A stretch of DNA of 9,511 nucleotides from contig DKYZ01000109.1 of NCBI GenBank assembly GCA_002493515.1, positions 1-9,511 on the forward strand, given 5' to 3'. The translations under genes and the position numbers were made by a program. Origin of the DNA: Porphyromonadaceae bacterium UBA7087 (GTDB taxonomy: Bacteria > Bacteroidota > Bacteroidia > Bacteroidales > Muribaculaceae). Shown piece by piece: positions 1 through 6,220 of this stretch (position 1 is the stretch's first letter; each line of letters opens with the position of its first letter). The notes beneath the pieces were generated by a model. That model did not search any database. It was not told the origin of the DNA and saw only the letters and a program-made list of their open reading frames with translations.

Positions 1-300
1 TGTTTAATTTATAGAAATCCCCATTAAATAATCTTGATTATGCTTGGCAGTATCTGGCATATGGGCTGCGTAAAAGAGCCAGTAACGGTAATCCTGATCG
101 CTCTTACGTAGTATGCCAATGCAAAATTACGATTATTTTCCCATTGATTCAAAGGCATTGTGGATTATAAACATTTATTAGGATTTATTAACAATTCGAT
201 ATTGTGATGGATATTGGCAGGCTCTATTCCCATGTGTTCTGTGGAAATTTGTCAGCGGATGCAATATTGGACATGGGGATTGAGTTATTAATGAAAACAA
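1..300. other. Intergenic region with no convincing gene
   Basis: This AT-rich stretch holds a good leftward promoter (annotated separately at 122-153) and an imperfect inverted repeat. In the repeat, CGTAA and GAGC at 69-79 pair with GCTCTTACG at 100-108, leaving a 2-nt bulge and a 20-nt loop; GGCATA at 56-61 and TATGCC at 112-117 can extend the pairing outward. The repeat would lie in the leader of the leftward transcript. No tRNA, no long open frame and no consensus TAnnTTTG box pointing right before the gene at 301 is visible; GAAATTTG near 245 is only a partial match. Confidence 0.5.
122..153 (-). promoter_or_regulatory. Leftward Bacteroidetes-type promoter
   Basis: Read on the minus strand, TTTG (150-153) is followed after 20 nt by TAATTTTG (122-129). 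This matches the Bacteroidetes primary sigma consensus of TTTG near -33 and TAnnTTTG near -7. Transcription would start near 116 and run out of the left edge of the window, so the target gene is not visible. The pyrE promoter in this window has the same -7 octamer and the same 20-nt spacing, which supports the call. Confidence 0.6.
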
Positions 301-1017
301 ATGCTTATGAATTCCAGACTATTGGCCGGAATAGTATTCCCGGCGTTGCTTGCTTCTTTCACTCATTTGCCCTCGGCTGGACAGTCGGTTGTGCTGTCGA
401 ATCCTGACAATGCACCCCGTTGGGGTATACGTGCCTCCCTCGACATCTCGGTGCCAGGGAAAATCAATGGGGGAAAGTTGTATCACAATGATGCGGGTTT
501 CTCGGTCGGGGCGGTCTATCAGCTGCCGCTGGTGGCGAATCTCTATTTCGAGCCGGGGCTGAGCCTTTTCTACGACACGTTCAATGTAGGGAGTGTGACG
601 ATATCCGACGGTGACGAAGTCGGCCACGCGACAACGCCGAAATACAGTCAGTTCGGGCTTCGTGTGCCGCTGACGTTCGGCTACCGTTTTGATTTCTGGG
701 AGAAGGGAGGGGTGAGCATTCTTACCGGCCCGGAGCTTTCCGTCGGTCTGTCGGGACGCATACATGGCAAATATCTCGATGATATTGGCGACCTCCCCCG
801 CGACATGTATGGTGGAGACAACGGTTTTCGTCGTTTCAACCTGCTGTGGGGTGTCGGGGCTTCCATTGATGCCGGCGCGTTTACCATCGGAGCCGTCTAC
901 GACTTCGGATTGCTTAACACCCGGAAAGATGTGCGTCCCTTGGACCCGACGTTGACTTATTACAAGAGCAGTTTCCACCAGAACGTGGCCCGCGTCTACA
1001 TAGGCTACAACTTCTGA
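301..1017 (+). CDS. Small outer-membrane beta-barrel protein (porin family)
   Basis: Predicted exported protein of 238 residues. The N-terminus looks like a signal peptide: a basic residue at 6, a hydrophobic stretch around 7-23, and likely cleavage near residues 26-28 (SAG before QS). The rest alternates short amphipathic strands with polar turns and ends in the aromatic residues YIGYNF, as is usual for proteins inserted by the BAM complex. Strand-like segments include SVGAVYQLPL, YFEPGLSLFY and FTIGAVYDFGLL. The length suits an eight-strand barrel of the Bacteroidetes OMP_b-brl type. The start may be 301 or 307; an ATG at 291 is in another frame that closes at 407. The gene converges with the ATPase gene across a 37-nt gap. 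The family call rests on architecture; ligand and function are unknown. Confidence 0.72.
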   Translation: MLMNSRLLAGIVFPALLASFTHLPSAGQSVVLSNPDNAPRWGIRASLDISVPGKINGGKLYHNDAGFSVGAVYQLPLVANLYFEPGLSLFYDTFNVGSVTISDGDEVGHATTPKYSQFGLRVPLTFGYRFDFWEKGGVSILTGPELSVGLSGRIHGKYLDDIGDLPRDMYGGDNGFRRFNLLWGVGASIDAGAFTIGAVYDFGLLNTRKDVRPLDPTLTYYKSSFHQNVARVYIGYNF

Positions 1018-1054
1018 TCCGATTCTCCCGGTCTGGCGGCGATGCATTGCTCCC

Positions 1055-2620
1055 TTATTGCTGCTCGTATACCCAGGAATCGATGTTGCGTTTCTCGGAA
1101 GAGAAGTTGACTCCGACCAGGATAATGGGTAGGCCCTTGCGCTCGAAAGGAAGCTGGTAGTCCTTCTCCCTGATCTGGCGCAGGGCCCCGTCGGCCGACT
1201 TGTCGAGCTTCAGCTCAAGGACGTAGATGAAGTTCTCGCAGCGCATCGCCACGTCCATACGTCCGTCGGCGGTCGCCATCTCCACCCTTGTCTGGATTCC
1301 GATGAGGGTGAACAGTATCAGCAGGTTGTTCTCGTAATAGATCTCCGGATTCTTTCCGTGCATCTGATACGGGATCTCCGCCAGGAAGCTCCTGATATGG
1401 CGCATCATCGCGTCCACGTCTCCGTCATCGGCATAGTCGCGCATCTTCATGAGGTCGACGTTCACCTCCGCCGTCCTGCGGCGTGACGTCAGGGGAAGCA
1501 GCCCCTCCATTATACCTTCCTCCACCTCGCGGTTCGGGATGCCGAGCCGGTATGCACGTCCGCGTTGCGCGGTGCCCTTGATGGTGAGGTAGCCGCTCTG
1601 GTAGAGCAGAGCCTCCAGGGTCAGGCCATCCTCCTCGGTTGCGCCGAGCTGTATCTCGGTCAGGGTGGGCGAGAGCACGTCAAGAAGGAGGGTGCTGTCA
1701 CCGAGCCTGCATATCCGTTCCCAAAGGAACTTGGATGTGCCGCTTGTGAACCAGTAAGACTTCAGGCTTCCCTTCTTGAAGGCCTGGATAAGACTGAAGG
1801 GATTGTATACATCCGGCGATACTGCGGAGAAGTGGTAGCCGTCGTAGTGGCCTTTAAGTTCCGCAAGGGCTTCGTCATAGCTGAGGCTGTTCATTTCAGC
1901 TACTTTCCGGATGCCCTCGCTGCAATGTTGTGTAAGCTCCTCCTGCGTTATGCCGCAGATGCCGGCGTAATCGGGTTCGAGCGTTATATCCTCAAGGTTG
2001 TTGAGCCCGCTGAAGACCGACATCTTGCTGAACCTGGTGATTCCGGTCAGGAAGCAGAACCGTATGTTGTCCGACTCGGCTTTCAGCACCGAGTAGATTC
2101 CTTTCAGCGTGGAGCGCATCCTCTCGTGGGTCTCCTTGTCGTCGATAGTGGAGAAAAGGGGATTGTCATACTCGTCGACGAGCACCACCACCCTTAGTCC
2201 GGTTTGCTGCACGGCACGCTGGATCAGCCCTCTGAAACGGGATGAGACAGTGTCTTCCGCAGGGTTGGCCCCGTAGATGTCTTCCCATCTTCCGAGGGTT
2301 ATTCTCAGGTGGGACTCCAGTTCCTCGTGTCTCGACATGTCGCCTGCGGAGAGGTCGAACCGGAAAACGGGATATTTCTTCCAATCCTTCTCGAAAGCGT
2401 CGATGGCAAGCCCCTTGAAAAGCTCCCTTTTCCCCTGGAAATACGCCTCGAGAGTCGACACAAGCAGGCTCTTCCCGAACCGCCTGGGGCGGCTCAGGAA
2501 ATAGAATTTACCTTCATTCACCATCCGGTGGATGTATTCCGTCTTGTCTACGTAGAAGAAGCCTTCCTCACGTATTCTTACAAAACTCGGGTCTCCTATA
2601 GGGTATCTCGTATTAGCCAT
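1055..2620 (-). CDS. AAA-ATPase-like / PD-(D/E)XK nuclease-like protein
   Basis: A 521-residue protein of the large Bacteroidetes family that pairs an N-terminal AAA-ATPase-like domain (Pfam AAA-ATPase_like, PF09820) with a C-terminal PD-(D/E)XK nuclease-like domain (PF08011). The nucleotide-binding loop is the family's degenerate Walker A, SRPRRFGKS at about 43-51. Walker B is VVVLVDE at 144-150, followed by YDNP. The conserved SGTSKFL lies at 293-299. The C-terminal nuclease core shows D456 followed by ELK at 469-471, so the predicted catalytic residues are present. The gene looks intact. The protein is probably cytoplasmic; its biological role is not established, and members often occur in many copies per genome and in accessory positions. 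The start at 2620 lies about 20 nt below a plausible promoter. Its upstream neighbour is a truncated gene fragment, which suggests the ATPase gene is a late arrival here. Confidence 0.88.
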   Translation of the reverse strand: MANTRYPIGDPSFVRIREEGFFYVDKTEYIHRMVNEGKFYFLSRPRRFGKSLLVSTLEAYFQGKRELFKGLAIDAFEKDWKKYPVFRFDLSAGDMSRHEELESHLRITLGRWEDIYGANPAEDTVSSRFRGLIQRAVQQTGLRVVVLVDEYDNPLFSTIDDKETHERMRSTLKGIYSVLKAESDNIRFCFLTGITRFSKMSVFSGLNNLEDITLEPDYAGICGITQEELTQHCSEGIRKVAEMNSLSYDEALAELKGHYDGYHFSAVSPDVYNPFSLIQAFKKGSLKSYWFTSGTSKFLWERICRLGDSTLLLDVLSPTLTEIQLGATEEDGLTLEALLYQSGYLTIKGTAQRGRAYRLGIPNREVEEGIMEGLLPLTSRRRTAEVNVDLMKMRDYADDGDVDAMMRHIRSFLAEIPYQMHGKNPEIYYENNLLILFTLIGIQTRVEMATADGRMDVAMRCENFIYVLELKLDKSADGALRQIREKDYQLPFERKGLPIILVGVNFSSEKRNIDSWVYEQQ

Positions 2621-2645
2621 ATCTCATATATTTAAGAGCTCACCA

Positions 2646-2677
2646 CAAAGGTATAACAAAAAAAACGGCATACACAA
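2646..2677 (-). promoter_or_regulatory. Probable promoter of the ATPase gene
   Basis: On the minus strand TACCTTTG (2646-2653) fits the TAnnTTTG -7 box. A CTTG (TTG at 2675-2677) lies 21 nt upstream as a weak -33 element. Transcription would begin near 2640, giving a leader of about 20 nt before the ATG at 2620. The promoter begins directly beyond the stop codon of the truncated upstream fragment, so it came with the ATPase gene rather than with the fragment. Confidence 0.5.
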
Positions 2678-2679
2678 GC

Positions 2680-2775
2680 TCAGGAGCGCGGAATGGATGC
2701 GCGTAGTCCCGCTATGACAGCCCCCATGCTGCCGCCGCCAATCACGGCTATTTTTTTATCATTAGTCTCATTCAT
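2680..2775 (-). pseudogene. Truncated N-terminus of a Rossmann dehydrogenase, ProC-like
   Basis: A 31-codon leftward reading frame begins at ATG 2773-2775 and ends at TGA 2680-2682. After a short polar start, residues 8-18 read KIAVIGGGSMG, followed by AVIAGL. This is the first beta strand, the glycine-rich nucleotide-binding turn and the start of the first helix of an NAD(P)-binding Rossmann fold. The GGGxMG form and its place at the extreme N-terminus recall pyrroline-5-carboxylate reductase (ProC); glycerol-3-phosphate dehydrogenase or another small dehydrogenase is possible. Similarity stops near residue 27, and the promoter of the ATPase gene begins right after the stop. No continuation is seen elsewhere in the window. 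I read it as the 5' remnant of a gene cut by the arrival of the ATPase gene or by a deletion. A genuine microprotein is less likely. Confidence 0.5.
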
Positions 2776-2779
2776 GGCG

Positions 2780-2809
2780 TAAAGTTATGTTTTATCGTTA
2801 TATTTGCAA
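2780..2809 (-). promoter_or_regulatory. Weak leftward promoter before the dehydrogenase remnant
   Basis: On the minus strand TTG (2807-2809) is followed after 19 nt by TAACTTTA (2780-2787), one base from TAnnTTTG. It overlaps the prmC -7 box region on the other strand. The predicted start of transcription would fall almost on the ATG at 2775, leaving little or no leader, so this may be decayed or incidental. Confidence 0.25.
2799..2806 (+). promoter_or_regulatory. -7 box of the prmC promoter
   Basis: TATATTTG matches the TAnnTTTG consensus exactly and lies 20 nt before the prmC ATG, giving a short leader of roughly 15 nt. No TTTG is found at the expected -33 distance, so only the -7 element is called. 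It would drive prmC, recX and comF. Confidence 0.5.
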
Positions 2810-2826
2810 CAGAAAAACATACGGAT

Positions 2827-3681
2827 ATGAAGATAGACGAGACTGTAAGGAGGATGAAGGCCGAGCTGGAGCCGCTGTACGGGGCGGGGGAGGCCACCGC
2901 CATCGTGAGGCTTGTGTTCTATTCCCTCAAGGGATGGGAGACCTCGGAACTGCTCATGAACGGCGACCGGGAGACATCCCCCTACCTGGAGGATAAAATC
3001 GCCGGGATAATGAAGCGTCTGAAACGACGCGAGCCGGTGCAGTATATTCTGGGCGAGGCCTATTTCTACGGCCTTCATTTCAAGGTGACGCCGGCTGTGC
3101 TGATTCCCCGTCAGGATTCCGAGCCGCTCATCGACATGATATTGAAGGATAACCGAAGGGAGGACCTTCACGTTCTCGACATCGGCACCGGAAGCGGCTG
3201 CCTTGCCATAGCCCTGGCGCGCAACCTCCCTTTTGCCCGGGTGACTGCAATCGACAATTCCGCCGCTGCCCTGGAGGTGGCGAGAGAGAACGCGCGTCTG
3301 CTTAAGGCGAGGGTGGATTTCATCGAGGCCGACATTTTCAAGTGGGAGCCGGCAGCCTCGTCGCTCGACATCATAGTGAGCAACCCTCCCTATATAGACG
3401 AGTCGGAGAAAAAGGATATGGATTCCAACGTGAAGGACTACGAGCCGGCGCAGGCTCTGTTCGTGCCTGACGACAACCCTTTGCTGTATTACAGGAGGAT
3501 AGCCGCAGTTGCGGCGAAGGGGTTGAAGCCGGGAGCGCGACTGTATCTCGAGATCAATCCTCGTCATGCCGACGATATCCGGAACCTCCTCCAGTCGGAT
3601 GGATTCACTGACGTCGACATCACGCTTGATATTCACGGGGCACGCCGTTTCGCGACATGCCGCAGGCCGGAGGCTGACTGA
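2827..3681 (+). CDS. prmC: Peptide chain release factor N5-glutamine methyltransferase
   Basis: PrmC (HemK) transfers a methyl group from S-adenosylmethionine to the glutamine of the GGQ motif in release factors RF1 and RF2, which speeds peptide release in the cytoplasm. The 284-residue length is normal. The N-terminal helical substrate-binding region spans about 1-85 and includes the conserved REPVQYILGEAYFYG (68-82). VLIPRQDSE (91-99) follows, in the place of the family's IPRPETE motif. The methyltransferase core has DIGTGSG (118-124) as SAM-binding motif I and the diagnostic NPPY (186-189) that holds the glutamine substrate. The ATG at 2827 follows a TAnnTTTG box closely. Its TGA overlaps the recX ATG by one base, implying translational coupling. 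Confidence 0.95.
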   Translation: MKIDETVRRMKAELEPLYGAGEATAIVRLVFYSLKGWETSELLMNGDRETSPYLEDKIAGIMKRLKRREPVQYILGEAYFYGLHFKVTPAVLIPRQDSEPLIDMILKDNRREDLHVLDIGTGSGCLAIALARNLPFARVTAIDNSAAALEVARENARLLKARVDFIEADIFKWEPAASSLDIIVSNPPYIDESEKKDMDSNVKDYEPAQALFVPDDNPLLYYRRIAAVAAKGLKPGARLYLEINPRHADDIRNLLQSDGFTDVDITLDIHGARRFATCRRPEAD

Positions 3682-4169
3682 TGGAAAGGAAACCGAAGAA
3701 GATTCCTACGGCGGCGGAGATGCTGCGCCGCCTGGCATCGCTGTGTGCGCGCAGCGAGCAGTGTGAGGCCGACATCGCGCAGAAAATCTACCGGAGCGGA
3801 CTGTCGCGGGATGAGGGGAACGAGATATTGTCGAAACTCAGGGAGGGTCGTTTTATCGACGACTCGCGTTTCGCACGCGCGTTCGCTTCCGACAAGGCCC
3901 GTTTTGCCGGATGGGGTCGCCTCAAGATACGCCAGGGACTCGCCGCCAAACGCATACCGTCTGCCATAGTGGCGGAGGCTCTCGAAAACATCGACGAGGA
4001 GGAATATATGGCCACATTGCGGAGATGTGCCCTCGCGAAAGCCCGCTCTCTGGACATGGGTTCGCGTGAAGACAGGATGAAGCTGTATCGCCATCTCGTC
4101 TCGCGGGGCTACGAATCGGCTCTTGCCGCCGAGACGGTGAGGGGGATAACGATAAGTGATAAACGATGA
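3681..4169 (+). CDS. recX: Regulatory protein RecX
   Basis: RecX binds RecA filaments and limits strand exchange and other RecA activities. The 162-residue protein is a normal length and all-helical in appearance. The family signature is clear at 57-92: GRFIDDSRFARAF, then K, then GWGRLKIRQGL followed by KRI. The start codon overlaps the prmC stop (TGATG), which fixes the start and suggests coupling. The last seven residues (ITISDKR) and the stop are encoded inside the heptad repeat at 4145-4206, so this tail is probably not part of the conserved fold and may vary between strains. Co-transcription with prmC and comF is likely. I do not see a LexA-type operator. Confidence 0.92.
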   Translation: MERKPKKIPTAAEMLRRLASLCARSEQCEADIAQKIYRSGLSRDEGNEILSKLREGRFIDDSRFARAFASDKARFAGWGRLKIRQGLAAKRIPSAIVAEALENIDEEEYMATLRRCALAKARSLDMGSREDRMKLYRHLVSRGYESALAAETVRGITISDKR

Positions 4170-4206
4170 GTGATAAACGATGAACGATAAACGATAAGTG
4201 ATGGGG
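4145..4206 (+). repeat. Heptanucleotide tandem repeat, consensus GATRARY
   Basis: Seven perfect-length 7-bp units run from 4151 to 4199: GATAAGT, GATAAAC, GATGAGT, GATAAAC, GATGAAC, GATAAAC, GATAAGT. They are flanked by a 6-bp GATAAC (4145-4150) and a decayed GATGGGG (4200-4206). Every full unit holds TAA or TGA at its third base. Because seven is not a multiple of three, successive units place stops in all three frames of the plus strand. The minus strand has no stops through the repeat. It contains the recX stop (4167-4169) and touches the comF start (4201). Its origin is unknown; slipped-strand change in copy number is plausible but not shown. Confidence 0.93.
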
Positions 4207-4917
4207 TGTGGAAAGATTCTGAGGGGGTTGAGGATGGTCTCGGAGGAGGTGGCGGAACTGTTTTTTCCATCCGTCTGCCATATATGCGGCGTGAGGCTCG
4301 CGCCAGGTGAGAGGTTTGCCTGTCCGGCATGCCTGTCGGCACTTCCGCGCACGTCTTACCACAGCCGCCCCCTCAATCCGATGGAGCAGCGGTTCGCGGG
4401 CCTGTTCCCTTTCGAGCGGGCCACGGGTCATTTCTTCTATTCGAGAGATTCGGCCCTTTCGGAGCTCATCCAGGATATGAAATACCGTGGTTTCCCGGAA
4501 ATAGGTAAAACCCTGGGACGTCTTGTCGGGAGCGAGCTGTGGCCCGTCTCCTTCTTCGACAGCATCGACTTCATCATGCCGGTGCCCATGCACATATCCA
4601 AGAAAAGGAGGCGCGGCTACAACCAAACTGAGATGATTGCCGTGGGACTTTCGGAGGTGACCGGAATTCCGGTTTCCAATGATTTGCGTGCAGTGCGACC
4701 GCACAAGACGCAGACAGCCCTCAGTCTCGCCGAGCGCCGGGCGAACACCTCCTCCCTTTTCCGCCTGCGCGACCCGAGCACCTACGACGGCAGGGGAGTG
4801 CTTGTCGTGGACGACGTATGCACCACCGGCTCCACGCTCACGGCCGCAGCCGAGGCCGTGCTCCAGGCAGCTCCCGGCGCGAGGGTCTCCATGCTCACCC
4901 TGGCGGTCACTTTCTGA
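4201..4917 (+). CDS. comF: ComF family protein (phosphoribosyltransferase-like)
   Basis: ComF-family proteins join an N-terminal zinc-binding segment to a type I phosphoribosyltransferase fold and are linked to DNA uptake in competent bacteria. Here the 238-residue protein has CHIC (26-29) and CPAC (41-44) as the four-cysteine site. The central RRRGYNQTE (137-144) is a family hallmark, followed by KTQTALSLAERRAN. The PRPP-binding loop VLVVDDVCTTGST lies at 200-212. Length is usual for the family. The ATG at 4201 is chosen; a GTG one codon earlier (4198) lies inside the heptad repeat, and ATG 4234 would trim a poorly conserved N-terminus. It follows recX on the same strand across about 31 nt of repeat. 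Competence is not established in this lineage, so the physiological role is uncertain. Confidence 0.9.
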   Translation: MGCGKILRGLRMVSEEVAELFFPSVCHICGVRLAPGERFACPACLSALPRTSYHSRPLNPMEQRFAGLFPFERATGHFFYSRDSALSELIQDMKYRGFPEIGKTLGRLVGSELWPVSFFDSIDFIMPVPMHISKKRRRGYNQTEMIAVGLSEVTGIPVSNDLRAVRPHKTQTALSLAERRANTSSLFRLRDPSTYDGRGVLVVDDVCTTGSTLTAAAEAVLQAAPGARVSMLTLAVTF

Positions 4918-4966
4918 GCCAATTCAGCGGTTTCGGAAAACTATTTCCTCCCTGACAAGCGTTTTA

Positions 4967-4998
4967 TTTGTATATTTTATCAAAGAAATGTAATTTTG
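4967..4998 (+). promoter_or_regulatory. Promoter of pyrE and downstream genes
   Basis: TTTG (4967-4970), a 20-nt spacer and TAATTTTG (4991-4998) form a full match to the Bacteroidetes primary promoter. Transcription should begin close to 5005, giving a leader of about 95 nt before the pyrE ATG at 5100. This separates the pyrE unit from prmC-recX-comF, although readthrough is possible because no strong terminator lies after comF. Confidence 0.75.
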
Positions 4999-5013
4999 CA
5001 CTTTCAGAGAGCG

Positions 5014-5068
5014 CGACCCCGGGGCCAGAGGCCGTCCGGGGGCGTCGGGCCGTGGAGCCGCTCCACGG
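5014..5068 (+). promoter_or_regulatory. Structured GC-rich pyrE leader (two hairpins)
   Basis: The leader RNA can fold into two stems. The first pairs CGACCCC (5014-5020) with GGG and GTCG (5040-5047) around a one-base bulge, enclosing GGCC (5023-5026) paired with GGCC (5030-5033) over an AGA loop. The second is a perfect 8-bp stem, 5050-5057 with 5061-5068, over a CCG loop. No run of T follows either stem, so neither looks like an intrinsic terminator. The stems may affect translation or RNA stability, but no known riboswitch or PyrR-type attenuator is recognised. Confidence 0.45.
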
Positions 5069-5099
5069 TGTCGTCTCGAATCTAAACAGCTTTAAAGTT

Positions 5100-5756
5100 A
5101 TGAAAAATCCAGACAGGCTTTTAGCTGAAAAACTCCTTCAGATCAGCGCTATCAAGCTCCAGCCCCAGAATCCTTTCGTGTGGGCGTCAGGCTGGAACTC
5201 CCCGATTTACAACGACAACCGCCGGCTGTTGTCTTATCCCGACATCCGCAGTTTCGTAAAGGTGGAGCTCTCGAGGATAATCCTTGAGAATTTCCCCGAG
5301 GCCGACGCCATTGCCGGCGTGGCAACGGGAGCGATAGCGATTGGCGCGCTCGTGGCCGACACCCTCGGCCTTCCCTACGTGTATGTGCGTTCCACTCCGA
5401 AGGACCACGGTCTGGAGAACATGATAGAGGGGAATCTCAAGCCCGGACGCAAGGTGGTGGTGATCGAAGACCTTGTCTCCACCGGCGGCAGCTCGCTCAA
5501 GGCGGTGGAGGTGATCCGCAACTCGGGCTGCGAGGTGGCCGGCATGACGGCTATCTTCAGCTATGAGTTCCCCATGGCCGTGAAGCGTTTCCGCGATGCC
5601 AACGTGCATCTTGTGCCGCTCTGCACGTATTCCACCATGCTTGAGGTGGCCGAGGCCACGAGCTATATCCAGCCCTCGGAGGCGCTCACGCTGCAGGAAT
5701 GGCGCAAGGATCCGGCCAACTGGACGCCGAGCCCGCTCAACAACAGTCCGCTCTGA
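5100..5756 (+). CDS. pyrE: Orotate phosphoribosyltransferase
   Basis: PyrE joins orotate to PRPP to give orotidine 5'-monophosphate, the fifth step of de novo pyrimidine synthesis in the cytoplasm. The 218-residue protein has FVWASGWNSPIYNDNR (26-41), the substrate-contacting N-terminal region. The flexible catalytic loop holds RSTPKDHG (97-104). The PRPP-binding loop VVVIEDLVSTGGSS is at 119-132. The open frame continues upstream to 4968, but that extension begins before the predicted transcription start, so ATG 5100 is chosen. The length fits the family. An SRPBCC-fold gene follows after 25 nt, and co-transcription is likely. Control may involve the structured leader. Confidence 0.95.
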   Translation: MKNPDRLLAEKLLQISAIKLQPQNPFVWASGWNSPIYNDNRRLLSYPDIRSFVKVELSRIILENFPEADAIAGVATGAIAIGALVADTLGLPYVYVRSTPKDHGLENMIEGNLKPGRKVVVIEDLVSTGGSSLKAVEVIRNSGCEVAGMTAIFSYEFPMAVKRFRDANVHLVPLCTYSTMLEVAEATSYIQPSEALTLQEWRKDPANWTPSPLNNSPL

Positions 5757-5781
5757 CACAAAACAATGACAATATAAAGAA

Positions 5782-6219
5782 ATGGCAACATACTCAAGCG
5801 AAGAGGTAAGACTCAACTATCCTGCGGAGAAGGTGTTCGAGAAGCTCTCGAACATGGAGAATCTCCGCAGCCTGCTGGCAAAGGTGCCGGCCTCATCAAT
5901 TCCCGACGACAAGAGGCAGATGTTCGAGAACCTCGACATCACCCACGACAGCATCACGATTCCCGGCGGCCCGGTAGGCGCGCTCAAACTGCGTATGTCG
6001 GAGCGCAAGGCTCCGTCGCTGGTGAAGCTCAGCGGCGAGGGCACTCCCGTGCCTCTCGACGTGCTCCTGCATATCACTCCCGACGGAGAGGGAGCCTGCC
6101 GTGCGCGCATAGACCTCGACATAGCCATCCCGGCGATGCTGAAGCCTATGGTCAACGGGCCCCTCACCCATATGACGTCGCAGATGGGGGATGTGCTCCG
6201 ACATCTCACCATCTCGTGA
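5782..6219 (+). CDS. SRPBCC-fold (START/polyketide cyclase-like) protein
   Basis: A 145-residue protein with the layout of the SRPBCC helix-grip fold. An N-terminal strand (about 3-12) leads to the helix AEKVFEKLSNMENLRS (15-30), then beta strands in about 53-116, and a long C-terminal helix (117-142) that would close the ligand cavity. Segments such as GGPVGALKLRMSERK, PLDVLLHITP and the helix with KPMVNGPL resemble, from memory, the small SRPBCC proteins that sit next to pyrE in Bacteroidales; this was not checked by alignment. Such proteins bind hydrophobic ligands, but none is known here. No signal peptide is visible, so it is probably cytoplasmic. It lies 25 nt after pyrE and one base before the lipoprotein gene, suggesting an operon. 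Confidence 0.75.
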   Translation: MATYSSEEVRLNYPAEKVFEKLSNMENLRSLLAKVPASSIPDDKRQMFENLDITHDSITIPGGPVGALKLRMSERKAPSLVKLSGEGTPVPLDVLLHITPDGEGACRARIDLDIAIPAMLKPMVNGPLTHMTSQMGDVLRHLTIS

Positions 6220-6220
6220 T

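Noticed and set aside
4..126. Minus-strand open frame of about 40 codons ending at 4-6, with protein-like composition (DYRYWLFYAAHMPDTAK)
   Set aside because: It has no start codon before ATG 58-60, lies largely in the leader of the leftward promoter, and a frame of this length arises by chance; I cannot place it in a family. It may be the tail of a gene remnant.
204..407. Plus-strand open frame including an ATG at 291 before the outer-membrane gene
   Set aside because: It closes at 407, and the frame from 301 carries the signal peptide and the whole barrel.
2785..3636. Long minus-strand open frame opposite prmC (283 codons)
   Set aside because: It is antisense to a clearly recognised PrmC, has low-complexity H/R/L composition and no family features; it is a shadow of codon bias.
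4198..4200. GTG as start of comF
   Set aside because: It lies in the repeat, one codon before an ATG; no feature favours it.
3922..4704. Minus-strand open frame across recX and comF
   Set aside because: It reads the reverse of the heptad repeat (serine, leucine, isoleucine and histidine runs) and the antisense of two recognised genes; it stays open only because the repeat lacks stops on that strand.
4937..4950. Short stem GGAAA/TTTCC after comF as a terminator
   Set aside because: Only five pairs, AT-rich and without a T-run; too weak to call.
4968..5099. In-frame 44-residue N-terminal extension of PyrE
   Set aside because: It begins before the predicted transcription start (about 5005) and lies across the promoter and GC-rich leader; PyrE of normal length starts at 5100.
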